DNA from: CAVZTA01 sp963778025 | Lineage (GTDB): Bacteria > Chloroflexota > Limnocylindria > Limnocylindrales > CSP1-4 | DNA length: 64,000 nucleotides | NCBI GenBank assembly: GCA_963778025.1 | Contig: CAVZTA010000012.1 | Location: 1-64,000 of the forward strand | Direction of reading: 5' to 3' | In this document: positions 8,180 through 16,100 of the stretch, piece after piece | How the letters are laid out: every line of letters begins with the position of its first letter | How positions within the stretch are numbered: position 1 is the stretch's first letter | Translations under genes and position numbers: made by a program | The notes under the pieces: model-generated | The model's input: only the letters and a program-made list of their open reading frames with translations | Databases searched by the model: none | What the model was told of the DNA's origin: nothing

Positions 8180-8931
8180 CGCGACGGGGCGCCCGGGTCG
8201 CGGGCCGCCCGATAGCCGACGCCGCGGACGGTCGCGACGTAGCGCGGCTGTTCGGCGTCGTCGCCGAGCTTCTCGCGGAGACGACCGACATGGACATCGA
8301 TGGTCCGGTCGAGGATCGACGTGTCGTCGCGGCCGTAGACCTGGTCGAGGAGCTGATCACGCGTGAGGACCCGCCCGCCGGCCTCGAGCAGGACCTGAAG
8401 GAGTCGGAATTCGACCCGGGTGAGCGGGACGACGTCGCCGTCGCGCAGGACTTCGTGGCGCGCGGGATCGAGGACGAGGTCGGCGTGGCGGATGAGGCGC
8501 GGCTCGGGCTCGTCGGCGGTGGGTTCGATCGCGCCCGGCGTGGTGCGGCCTCGGGCCGTCCGCTCGAGGATCCGGCGGACCCGGACGACGAGCTCCGCGG
8601 GGCTGAACGGCTTCGGCAGATAGTCGTCGGCGCCGTCCTCGAGGCCGGCGATGCGGTCGACGGTCGAGCCCCGTGCCGAGAGGATGAGGATCGGGACGTC
8701 GCCGTCGGGCTCGCGGCGGACGGCGCGGATGACGGCGCGCCCGTCGAGCCCGGGAAGCATCAGGTCGAGGACGACGAGTGCCGGCTCATGGTCCTCGATC
8801 GCGGCGAGGGCGGCGGGCCCGTCGGCGGCCGTCACGACGCGATAGCCCTCGCGCTCCAGGTAGGTGCGCACGAGCCGGACGATCTTGGCGTCGTCGTCGA
8901 CGACGAGGATGGGTCGATCGGTCTGGGCCAT
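8176..8931 (-). CDS. OmpR/PhoB-type response regulator
   Basis: A 251-residue two-domain regulator. The receiver domain (about 7-120) has the acidic pocket at residues 12-14 (VVDDD), phospho-acceptor Asp56 in VVLDLMLPGLDG, the switch Ser in LILSARG and the conserved Lys in DDYLPKPFSP. The C-terminal winged helix (about 150-245) has VVPLTRVEFRLLQVLLEAGG, TILDRTIDVHVGRLREKL and VRGVGYR. It is phosphorylated by the co-transcribed kinase downstream. A TAGCAT -10 box lies seven bases before the ATG (8939-8944), suggesting a nearly leaderless transcript. Confidence 0.93.
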   Translation of the reverse strand: MAQTDRPILVVDDDAKIVRLVRTYLEREGYRVVTAADGPAALAAIEDHEPALVVLDLMLPGLDGRAVIRAVRREPDGDVPILILSARGSTVDRIAGLEDGADDYLPKPFSPAELVVRVRRILERTARGRTTPGAIEPTADEPEPRLIRHADLVLDPARHEVLRDGDVVPLTRVEFRLLQVLLEAGGRVLTRDQLLDQVYGRDDTSILDRTIDVHVGRLREKLGDDAEQPRYVATVRGVGYRAARDPGAPSR

Positions 8932-8944
8932 CCTCGCGATGCTA

Positions 8945-9367
8945 CGTCCCGGCCCGTGACGCCCGTTTGACGCTCGGCACGTGTCCGTTCGCGGCGCGCG
9001 AGGTCCACTCGCGCTCCGGCCTGACCGCTGTCTCGTGGACAGCAGATCCCGACGAGGAATGGCCGTTCGAGCGGTTCGCGGACGGTGAGGCAGCAGATCC
9101 GTCGGGTCGCCGGGTGATCCGAGCGAGTCGATGTCGGCCAGGCAGCGATCCGATCGACCGCGGGGCCTGGCATCGGGCGTCGTTGGGATCTGATGCCGGC
9201 CAGGCAGCGGTCGGGAGGCGGGTAGCCGTGTAGCACTGGCGTTGCTCAGGATCGCTGCGAGCAGCCTGGTCATGCGAGCCGGGATGGTGCGATCGAGCGC
9301 GTGACGAGCGTGCTCGGAGCGGACGCGAGCAACAGGATCGCTACGGCCTGGTGAGTGGCGATCGACA
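8945..9367. other. Intergenic region without a supported gene
   Basis: About 420 bases between the response regulator promoter and the imuA promoter. I see no coding signal on either strand. A 13-base direct repeat, CGGCCAGGCAGCG, occurs at 9135-9147 and 9197-9209 (period 62) within locally similar flanks, possibly a degenerate short duplication. Confidence 0.4.
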
Positions 9368-9396
9368 TTGACCGAGTAGAACAGATGTTCTACTAT
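9368..9396 (+). promoter_or_regulatory. Sigma-70 promoter of the imu cassette
   Basis: A -35 TTGACC (9368-9373) and a -10 TACTAT (9391-9396) are separated by exactly 17 bases. The ATG of imuA follows ten bases after the -10, so the transcript is probably leaderless. The LexA box overlaps the spacer and the -10. Confidence 0.75.
9376..9393. promoter_or_regulatory. LexA (SOS) box, Gram-positive type
   Basis: GTAGAACAGATGTTCTAC is a perfect inverted repeat with 7-base arms and a 4-base centre. Its core GAAC-AGAT-GTTC fits the GAACRNRYGTTC consensus of Firmicute/Actinobacteria-type LexA boxes. It sits between the -35 and -10 of the imuA promoter, where bound LexA would block polymerase. No lexA or recA gene lies in this window. 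Confidence 0.82.
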
Positions 9397-9406
9397 CGGA
9401 CGTCCG

Positions 9407-10621
9407 ATGGGACGGTCTCCGGAGGTCACGGCGGCTCTTGCGACGCTTCAGGCGCGCTGGGGTTCGGCAGCTCCGCGGACCGGTGGGGAGCTGGGTCTGG
9501 CGACCGAGGGCGCGCTCGCGAGAGCGCCCATGGCGCTGCCGAGTCCCCTCGATGCGCCGGAGCAGGCGCCGCGGGTCACGCCCGCGGAGGACCTCGACGG
9601 GCGCATCGTCCCCACCGGGTTCGCCGCGCTGGACGCGATCCTCGGCCCGGGCGGGTTGCCCCGGACCGCGAGCGTCGCGCTGCAGGGCGACCACTCGTCG
9701 GGCAAGACGACCCTCGCGCTGCGACTCGCCGCGGAGGCCCAGGCCGCCGGGCTCATCGTCGCGTGGCTGGACCTCGCCCGCTCGTTCGACCCGGTGGAGG
9801 CCGTGACCCGCGGCATCCGCCCCGAATGGCTCGTCGTCCTCACGCCCACGGATCTCGAGGAGGCGCTCGCGCTCTCGGCGGCGCTGCTCACGGCACGGAC
9901 CGTCGATCTGCTGCTGGTCGACCTGCCCGAGGCGCGTGACCCCGCCGTCGCAGGCGTGAAGGTCGGCGACCGGCTGGGACGGCTCGCGGCCCTCGCGCGG
10001 CGCGCCGGGACGCTGCTCGTCGTCCTGGAGCCCATGAACGTCGGGGAGCGGCTGGGCACCGCCGTCGCCGAGGCCACCGGCCTCCGCCTGGAGCTCGCGC
10101 GACGCGACTGGATCCGGCTGGGGCGCGATGTGGTCGGCCAGCGGACCGAGGTGACCGTCGCCCGCAACCGGTTCGGCCCGCCGGGACGCTCCGCCGAGCT
10201 CCGGATCCTCTACGCGGAGGGCGGCTCCCGCGACGCGTGCCTCCTCCATGACGACCTGCTCGGGAAGGCCCCACCGGGGCCCGAACCCGCTCGGGCCGGT
10301 CGGCCCATCGCGCTCCACGCCAGCACCTCGCCCCCATCCCTCATCGTCCAGGAAGGACCGCTATCGCTCGATCCCCATGCGACTGCTCCACCTCCTCTGG
10401 CCCCACCTGCCGCTCCGGCTCGCCCGCGCGCGCCTCGAGCGGACGGCCACCTCCGGCTCGTGGCCGGACGGCCCGATCGTCCTCGGCGGACAGCCGTGGA
10501 CCGACGGGACGGTCGTCGACGCGGATCCCAAGGCTCGGGCGCTCGGCGTCCGGCGGGCGATCCCGCTCGGGAGCGCACACCGGCTCGCGCCCGAGGCGAC
10601 CTTCCTCGACCTCGACCCTGA
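9407..10621 (+). CDS. imuA: ImuA-type RecA-like protein of the SOS mutagenesis cassette
   Basis: A RecA/SulA-like protein that assists ImuB and DnaE2 in damage-induced mutagenesis. The Walker A motif is GDHSSGKTTLALRLA (about residues 100-114). A Walker B-like strand is DLLLVDLPEA. The fold resembles a RecA core without RecA's DNA-pairing tail. From about residue 290 onward the frame is Pro/Ala-rich and overlaps imuB by 245 bases. The true stop is therefore probably earlier, around 10250-10376, hidden by an indel. Start ATG 9407 fits the leaderless promoter. First gene of the LexA-controlled operon. Confidence 0.8.
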   Translation: MGRSPEVTAALATLQARWGSAAPRTGGELGLATEGALARAPMALPSPLDAPEQAPRVTPAEDLDGRIVPTGFAALDAILGPGGLPRTASVALQGDHSSGKTTLALRLAAEAQAAGLIVAWLDLARSFDPVEAVTRGIRPEWLVVLTPTDLEEALALSAALLTARTVDLLLVDLPEARDPAVAGVKVGDRLGRLAALARRAGTLLVVLEPMNVGERLGTAVAEATGLRLELARRDWIRLGRDVVGQRTEVTVARNRFGPPGRSAELRILYAEGGSRDACLLHDDLLGKAPPGPEPARAGRPIALHASTSPPSLIVQEGPLSLDPHATAPPPLAPPAAPARPRAPRADGHLRLVAGRPDRPRRTAVDRRDGRRRGSQGSGARRPAGDPARERTPARARGDLPRPRP

Positions 10622-11720
10622 CGCCGATCGGGACGCCGTCGAGGCCGCGTGCGAGCGCCTTGCGGCGTTCAGCCCCGGGATCGCCGGGACGAGCGACGTC
10701 ACCGAGGCGGGCTTCGGCCGGCTCGCCGTCCACGTCGACGGGCTCGACCGCCTGTGGGGCCCCGAACCCGAGCTCGCGCGCCGCCTCGTCCATGCGCTCG
10801 CGCCGTTCCTGCCCGGGCCGCCTCGTGTCGGCGTCGCCGGGACGAGCTTCGCCGCGACCGTCGCCGCCGCCCATGCCCCCGAGGACGGCACGCCGCTGGG
10901 TGTCGACCCCGGCGAGGATGCGGCGTTCCTCGCCCCATACCCCGCCCGGCTCCTCACCCACGACGAGGACATCCGCGGCCGGCTGACCCGGTTCGGGCTG
11001 CGGACGATCGGGTCGGTCGCCGACCTGCCGCAGACCGCGCTGGTCGCCCGCTTCGGCGGGGAGGGCGCGCTGATCCACGCGCGCGCCACCGGCCGCGAGA
11101 CCGAGACCTTCCGGCCGCGCCGTGCCCCGGAGCGCCTGAGACTCAGCCTGCCCATCGACCCGCCCACCGACGGCGTCGAGGCCGTCCGATTCGTCCTCCG
11201 GCGTCTCGCGGGGGCGCTGGGTGCGCAACTGAGCGCGAGAGGCGCCGCGGCCGGGCTGGCACGACTCGTCGTCCGCCACGACCTCGCGTTCGCGCCGAAC
11301 GGCACCCCGGCGGAGCTCCGGTTCGAGCAGCGCTTCCCCGAGCCCACCGCGGACCCCGAGGCGATCGAGCGGCTGCTCGTCGCCCGGCTCGAACGGACGC
11401 CGCCGCCGGCCGCGGTCGCCGGGCTGGAGCTGGAGCTCGCGGGGGTGGAGCCCGCGGCCGGTCAGCAGCTCCCGCTGTTCGTCCCGCAGGCGGCGCGCGG
11501 TGCGCGCCTCGACTGGCAGCTCGCGCGCCTTGCGATCGCGTTCGGCAGTGACCGCATCCACCGCATCGAGCTCACCGATCCCGAGGCGCCCCTGGCCGAG
11601 ACGCGCTGGCGGTGGGTGCCCGTCGCCGGGGCCGCGGTCCTCGGCTCGGAGCTGGTCCCGGAGGTCGTCCCGCCGACGACCCGCGAGCGGCCACTCAGCC
11701 TGCCGGAGACCGTCCCGTGA
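10377..11720 (+). CDS. imuB: ImuB, inactive Y-family polymerase-like scaffold
   Basis: A 447-residue ImuB homologue starting MRLLHLLWPHLPLRLARARL. ImuB proteins have the Y-family fold but lack the catalytic acidic residues. Here too the N-terminal DxD-type metal site of DinB is absent (WPHLPLRLA in its place). DGLDRLWG, the helix-hairpin-helix-like RLTRFGLRTIGSVADLPQTA and a little-finger region are visible. A beta-clamp binding motif, QQLPLF, lies at about residues 363-368, matching ImuB's known role as the hub that brings DnaE2 to the clamp. Its stop overlaps the next gene by four bases (GTGA). Confidence 0.88.
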   Translation: MRLLHLLWPHLPLRLARARLERTATSGSWPDGPIVLGGQPWTDGTVVDADPKARALGVRRAIPLGSAHRLAPEATFLDLDPDADRDAVEAACERLAAFSPGIAGTSDVTEAGFGRLAVHVDGLDRLWGPEPELARRLVHALAPFLPGPPRVGVAGTSFAATVAAAHAPEDGTPLGVDPGEDAAFLAPYPARLLTHDEDIRGRLTRFGLRTIGSVADLPQTALVARFGGEGALIHARATGRETETFRPRRAPERLRLSLPIDPPTDGVEAVRFVLRRLAGALGAQLSARGAAAGLARLVVRHDLAFAPNGTPAELRFEQRFPEPTADPEAIERLLVARLERTPPPAAVAGLELELAGVEPAAGQQLPLFVPQAARGARLDWQLARLAIAFGSDRIHRIELTDPEAPLAETRWRWVPVAGAAVLGSELVPEVVPPTTRERPLSLPETVP

Positions 11721-11965
11721 CGCGCCTGCTGCGCGAGCACCCGTCGATCGAGGTGGAGGTCGATGCCGCGGGCGCCCTTACGGCGATCCGCTGGGCCGGC
11801 CGGCGCGAGCCGGTCGAGGTGTGCAACCACTGGCGCATCGAGGAGCAGTGGTGGCGCGAGCCCATCGCCCGCGAGTACTTCAAGGTCGTCGGCCCCAGCT
11901 GGCTGGCGCTCGTCTACCTGGACCGGATGGATGGGACGTGGCATCTCGAGCGCGTGTATGACTGA
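11717..11965 (+). CDS. Small ImuB-associated protein, DUF6504-like
   Basis: An 82-residue protein from GTG 11717, overlapping the imuB stop (GTGA). The sequence is Trp-rich: IRWAGRREPVEVCNHWRIEE, QWWREPIAREYFKV, LVYLDRMDGTWHLERVYD. From memory this resembles the DUF6504 domain found next to or fused to ImuB in actinobacteria; I could not check that. Translational coupling to imuB indicates a role in the same translesion machinery. No catalytic motif is evident. The HWRIEEQWWR core suggests a small beta-barrel with an aromatic face. Confidence 0.7.
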   Translation: MTRLLREHPSIEVEVDAAGALTAIRWAGRREPVEVCNHWRIEEQWWREPIAREYFKVVGPSWLALVYLDRMDGTWHLERVYD

Positions 11966-12023
11966 CCGGATCCGGTGGTCGCGACTCGAACATCCGTGCG
12001 AACCCATGCGGGGTGCCGGAGCG

Positions 12024-12128
12024 TCAGGTCGCGGGCCGACCCATGGCGGCGGAGACCACGAACAGGACCAGGAACAGGGCGATCACGAACAGGAGCGCGG
12101 CACGATCCCGGGGCTGCGTGGACTGCAC
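12024..12128 (-). CDS. Putative single-span mini-membrane protein (34 aa)
   Basis: From GTG 12128 the minus strand encodes about 34 residues. A short polar head (VQSTQPRDRA) is followed by one clear hydrophobic helix (ALLFVIALFLVLFVVSAAM) and a short tail GRPAT before TGA. The frame is open further upstream, so the start is uncertain. The clean single-helix profile suggests a real gene; function unknown. Confidence 0.35.
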   Translation of the reverse strand: MQSTQPRDRAALLFVIALFLVLFVVSAAMGRPAT

Positions 12129-12206
12129 GAGCGCGGTCTCCCCCAAGCCGACGACCGCCGTCGGTCTGCGCTCATGGTAGCTGACACGCGTGGCGCGCGC
12201 GGCGCG

Positions 12207-12788
12207 TCAGTCGAGGCAGCCGGCACCGTAGCGCACCGAGACCAGCGTGGTCCCGGACAGCGGCCGGATGGTCGTCTGGACGCGGCACGTCGTGGCACCG
12301 ACCGAGTCGATGACCGTCGATCCGTCCTCGAACGGCCCCGAGACGGCCTCCGTCCTGTAGCCCGCCTGCTCGAGCGCGCCCTGGTACCACTTCGTCACGG
12401 TGATGCCGTCCGAAGGCGCGGAGAAGGCGCCGCTGATCGGCCCCTCCGTGGGGTCGCCGGTCGCCTCGTGGGAGCCCGGGAAGACCGGGAAGTCGATGGG
12501 CAGCTGGTCGACGATCTCGCCCCACTCGGTCTGGGTGGTCGTCGGCCGGTCCGGGGAGCTGGAAGGACCGCCGGGGACCGGCGTGAGCGATGGGCGAGCC
12601 GAGGTCGTCTCGGAGGGCGATGCCAGGGCACTGCCCGCGGGGCTGGGCGAGCTCTCGAGCGGCGAGCCCACGGCGCCCGTCGGGACGGGCGTGGGCCCGG
12701 CCGAGCCCGTGGTGCCGCACGCGACGAGCAGCGCGGCGAGCGGTGGCAGGAGAAGGGACGCGAGGGACACGCGGGACGGCATCGGCAT
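12207..12788 (-). CDS. Lipoprotein of unknown function
   Basis: A 193-residue secreted lipoprotein. Its signal peptide ends in the lipobox LLVACG (Cys at about residue 24). A Ser/Pro/Thr-rich linker runs to about residue 85. A compact domain follows: WGEIVDQLPIDFPVFPGSHE, SAPSDGITVTKWYQGALEQA, GYRTEAV and two Cys (TTCRVQ, GAGCLD) that may pair. The domain layout (a protein that compares conformations of a short peptide-like region) is not one I recognise. It sits on the opposite strand inside the imu cassette, between the DUF6504-like gene and dnaE2. Confidence 0.7.
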   Translation of the reverse strand: MPMPSRVSLASLLLPPLAALLVACGTTGSAGPTPVPTGAVGSPLESSPSPAGSALASPSETTSARPSLTPVPGGPSSSPDRPTTTQTEWGEIVDQLPIDFPVFPGSHEATGDPTEGPISGAFSAPSDGITVTKWYQGALEQAGYRTEAVSGPFEDGSTVIDSVGATTCRVQTTIRPLSGTTLVSVRYGAGCLD

Positions 12789-12814
12789 GGACGGGAATCT
12801 AGCCTCGAGATGCG

Positions 12815-12849
12815 GGGACCCCTCGCCGCCCCCAGCGGCGAGGGGTCCC
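12815..12849 (-). terminator. Strong hairpin terminator
   Basis: A perfect 15-bp stem (GGGACCCCTCGCCGC / GCGGCGAGGGGTCCC) with a 5-base loop. It lies downstream of the mini-membrane gene at 12957-13088 and upstream of the lipoprotein gene, so it most likely ends the former's transcript. No U-tract. Confidence 0.6.
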
Positions 12850-12956
12850 GGAGCGGACCGCCCACCGGTCCGCCGGAGGTCGACGATCGGCCATCGCTCC
12901 GATCGTCGCCACGAGATCGTCCCGAGCCCCCCAGTCGGGTCGAGACGGAAGATGGT

Positions 12957-13088
12957 TCAGGTGCCGGCCGCCCCGAGGAGCGCGGGCAGGGCACCCAGGA
13001 TGAGCAGGAGGGCGAACGCGACCTGGAGCGCACTACGGACGACCAGGGTGGTGGTCGGGCGATCGGCGGCGGATCGCGTGGCGGTCAT
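12957..13088 (-). CDS. Small membrane protein (43 aa)
   Basis: ATG 13088 opens a 43-residue protein. A polar N-terminus (MTATRSAADRPTTTLVVRSA) leads into one hydrophobic helix (FALLLILGALPALLGAAG) and a stop at 12959. It has its own downstream hairpin at 12815-12849. It is divergent from dnaE2, with 89 bases between the two start codons. Function unknown. A single helix with a basic N-terminus suggests an N-in orientation. Confidence 0.5.
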   Translation of the reverse strand: MTATRSAADRPTTTLVVRSALQVAFALLLILGALPALLGAAGT

Positions 13089-13177
13089 GGGCCTGAGACG
13101 CATGACCCTCGCGGAAGGTTTCGCGGAAACGGCAGGACATCCGTCCTGTCCGTCGATGGGTCATCCGGGCCGGACGC

Positions 13178-16100
13178 ATGAGCGCCCGCTACGCCGAGCT
13201 CCACGCGCACAGCCACTTCTCGTTCCTCGACGGGGCGTCGCCCCCCGACGACCTGGTGGCGCGCGCGGTGACGCTCGGGCTGTCCGGGCTCGCCGTCACG
13301 GACCACCAGGGCCTCTACGGGGCGGTGCGCTTCGTGACGGCGGCCGAGGCGGTGGGGCTGCATCCGGTGGTCGGCGTCGAGATCGAGCTGCTCGACCCGG
13401 TGGTCCCCGACCCCGACGGGCTGGTCATCCCCGCACCGCGTCCCTGGCGCCCCGGCCGGCGCATGGGTCCGCCGCCGCGCGAGCCGGATCGGCCGGTCGA
13501 GGGACGTCCCGCTCGGCCACGCCCGGAGCGGGCGCGACTGCCCGGACATCGGACGGTGGTGAAGGAGGACCACCGGGGGATCGGGGAGGCGCAGCGCGGG
13601 GCGCATCTCGTGCTGCTCGCCCGGGACGGTCGCGGGTGGCGGAGCCTGTGCCGGCTCGTCTCCCGGGCGAACCTCGCGGGCTCCAAGGCGGTCCCGCGGT
13701 TCACCCAGGCGCTCCTCGCCGAGCACACGGAAGGGATCATCGCGCTGTCGGGCTGTCGCGACGGGGAGGTCGCGCGACGGCTCCGTGCGGGCGATCGCGA
13801 GGGAGCGCGGGCGGTCGCGGAGCGCTACGCGGCGCTGTTCGGCGGCAGCGGCGAGTCGCCGTCCCGTGCCGGCTTCCTCCTGGAGCTCCAGCACCACCTC
13901 CTCCCCGACGACGACTGGCTCGTCGCGGAGACCGCGCACCTTGCCGCCGAGGTCGGCCTGCCCACGGTCGTCACGAATGACGTCCACTACGCCGAGCCCG
14001 CCGGTCGTGAGCTCCACGACGTGCTCACCGCGATCCGCCACGGCCGATCGCTCGACACGCTGGCCGACCTGCGGCGTGCCGACGGCGAGTCGTACCTCAA
14101 GGGGTCCGCGGAGCTGCTCGCGCTGCCGCCGGGTGAGGCGGCGTTCGAGCGCGCTGACCCGGTCACCGCCCGCGCCTGGCGCGAGGGTCTCGCGGCGACC
14201 GCCGAGGTGGCCGCCGCATGCCGGTTGGACCTCGGCTTCGAGCAGTACCGCTTCCCGGGGTTCCCGGTGCCCAAGGGCGAGACGCCGTTCAGCCACCTGT
14301 CCGAGCTGTGCTGGGAGGGGGCGCGTCGTCGCTACCACCCGCTGACGCCGTCGGTGGTGAAGCAGCTCGCCCACGAGCTCGACGTCATCGAGAAGACGGG
14401 CCTCGCCGAGTTCTTCCTCATCTGCTGGGACCTGATGCGGTTCGCGAAGTCGAAGGGGATCCCGGCGCAGGGCCGGGGAAGCGCCGCGGATTCGATCGTC
14501 GCGTACGTCCTGGGCATCACCCGGGTCGATCCCATCCGCCACGAGCTGCTGTTCGAGCGGTTCATCAACGAGGGGCGGACGGCCTACCCGGACGTCGACA
14601 TCGACTTCAGCTCGGAGCGGCGGGAGGAGGTCATCCAGTACGTCTACGGGCGCTATGGCGCGGAGCACACGGGGATGGTCTGCAACCTCGTGACGTACCG
14701 GGCCCGCTCCGCGGTGCGGGAGGTGGGCTACGCGCTGGGCTTCCCGCGCCCGCTCGTCGACCGGGTGGCCAAGGCGCTCGAGACGTACGACTCGGTGATG
14801 GTCCGGCGCGACCTCGAGGCGGAGGGTGGCTTCGCGCAGTTCTTCGTGCGGCCGGGGGAGCACCCGATGGAGGTCATCCCCGACCTGTCACGGGAGCGTG
14901 GCCTGACCGATGCGATGGGCCAGCTGGGTCACGCGCGGGGCGGGCGGATCTCGACGGACGGGGCGGGGGAGCGGGGCGACGGCCGGCTGGCGCGACCCGA
15001 GGACGCGCGGCGGCTGGAGGGCGCGCCTGCCTCCGCACCCGGCGCACCCGTACCGGTGCGAGCGATCGCGGACGGCGTCGGCGCCACTGATCCCGGCCCT
15101 GGCGCGCCCGTACCGGTGCGACCGTTATCCGGGGGCATGGGCGCCGACGATGGGGACGTCGGGGAGGTCCTCGAACGCGATGGCGCACTGGATCGAGCGT
15201 GGGCCGAGGGCGATCCCGGCCTCGCCGGGGGCCCAGCGGCAGCCTCCGACGCTGGAACCACCGGAACGAGCGCTCGCACCGGTACGGAGCCGGCGATCGA
15301 GGACCCGCGGTGGCGCGAGCGGGCGGAGCAGGACGAGCGGGAGCGGACGAGCGCCGCGGAGGGCAATCACTTCGGACGAGGTGGCGGCCAGGGCTTCCGC
15401 ATCGGCGGTGACCGGTATCTGGGCGGGGATGTCGCCGATCTGTGGCTGCGACGCCAGGTCGGGCGGTTCGCACCTGGTCAGGACGAGGGCGGTCCCGGCG
15501 ACTCCCCGGTGAGCGTCCGCTGGATCCAGGAGGGCGCGCCGACACGCGAACAGGAACGGTGGCGTGACTGGAAGGCGCGGCCGCAGGTTCGACCCCGAGT
15601 CGGGCACGCCCATCGAGGACCGGCCCATCGATGGATCCTCGGGCCGATGGCTCGCGGGAGCGTCGCCTCGGACCTCGGAGGGTTCCGCCACGTATGGGGT
15701 CGGTGGCCCGCCGATGCTCGACCGGCCCATCGATCGCCTGACGTCAGAGGATGGCGGCGGCCCCGGCGACGAGAGCGCCGCGGCGCGACGGTGGGCGCGC
15801 GAACAGGTGGCGATGCGCGCCGATCGGAGCAACTCGATCATGCGGATGCCGCCCGCCGAGCTGCTGCGGCCGGTCGCCGATCCCCGCCGACCCGGCAGCA
15901 CCGTCGGCCTGTCCGACTGGGAGCGCTGGCTCGAGATGTGCGCCCGCATCGACGGCTTCCCGCGTCACCTGTCGATCCATTCGGGCGGGATGCTCGTGAC
16001 CGCGGCGCCGCTCATCGATATCGCGCCCATCGAGCGGGCGACGATGGCCGACCGCGTCGTCGTCCAGTTCGACAAGCGCGACGTCGAGACGATGAAGCTC

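Noticed and set aside
10341..11561. Minus-strand open frame of about 400 codons over imuB
   Set aside because: Shadow of imuB: Arg/Glu-rich, no motif, and imuB on the other strand has conserved blocks and a clamp-binding motif.
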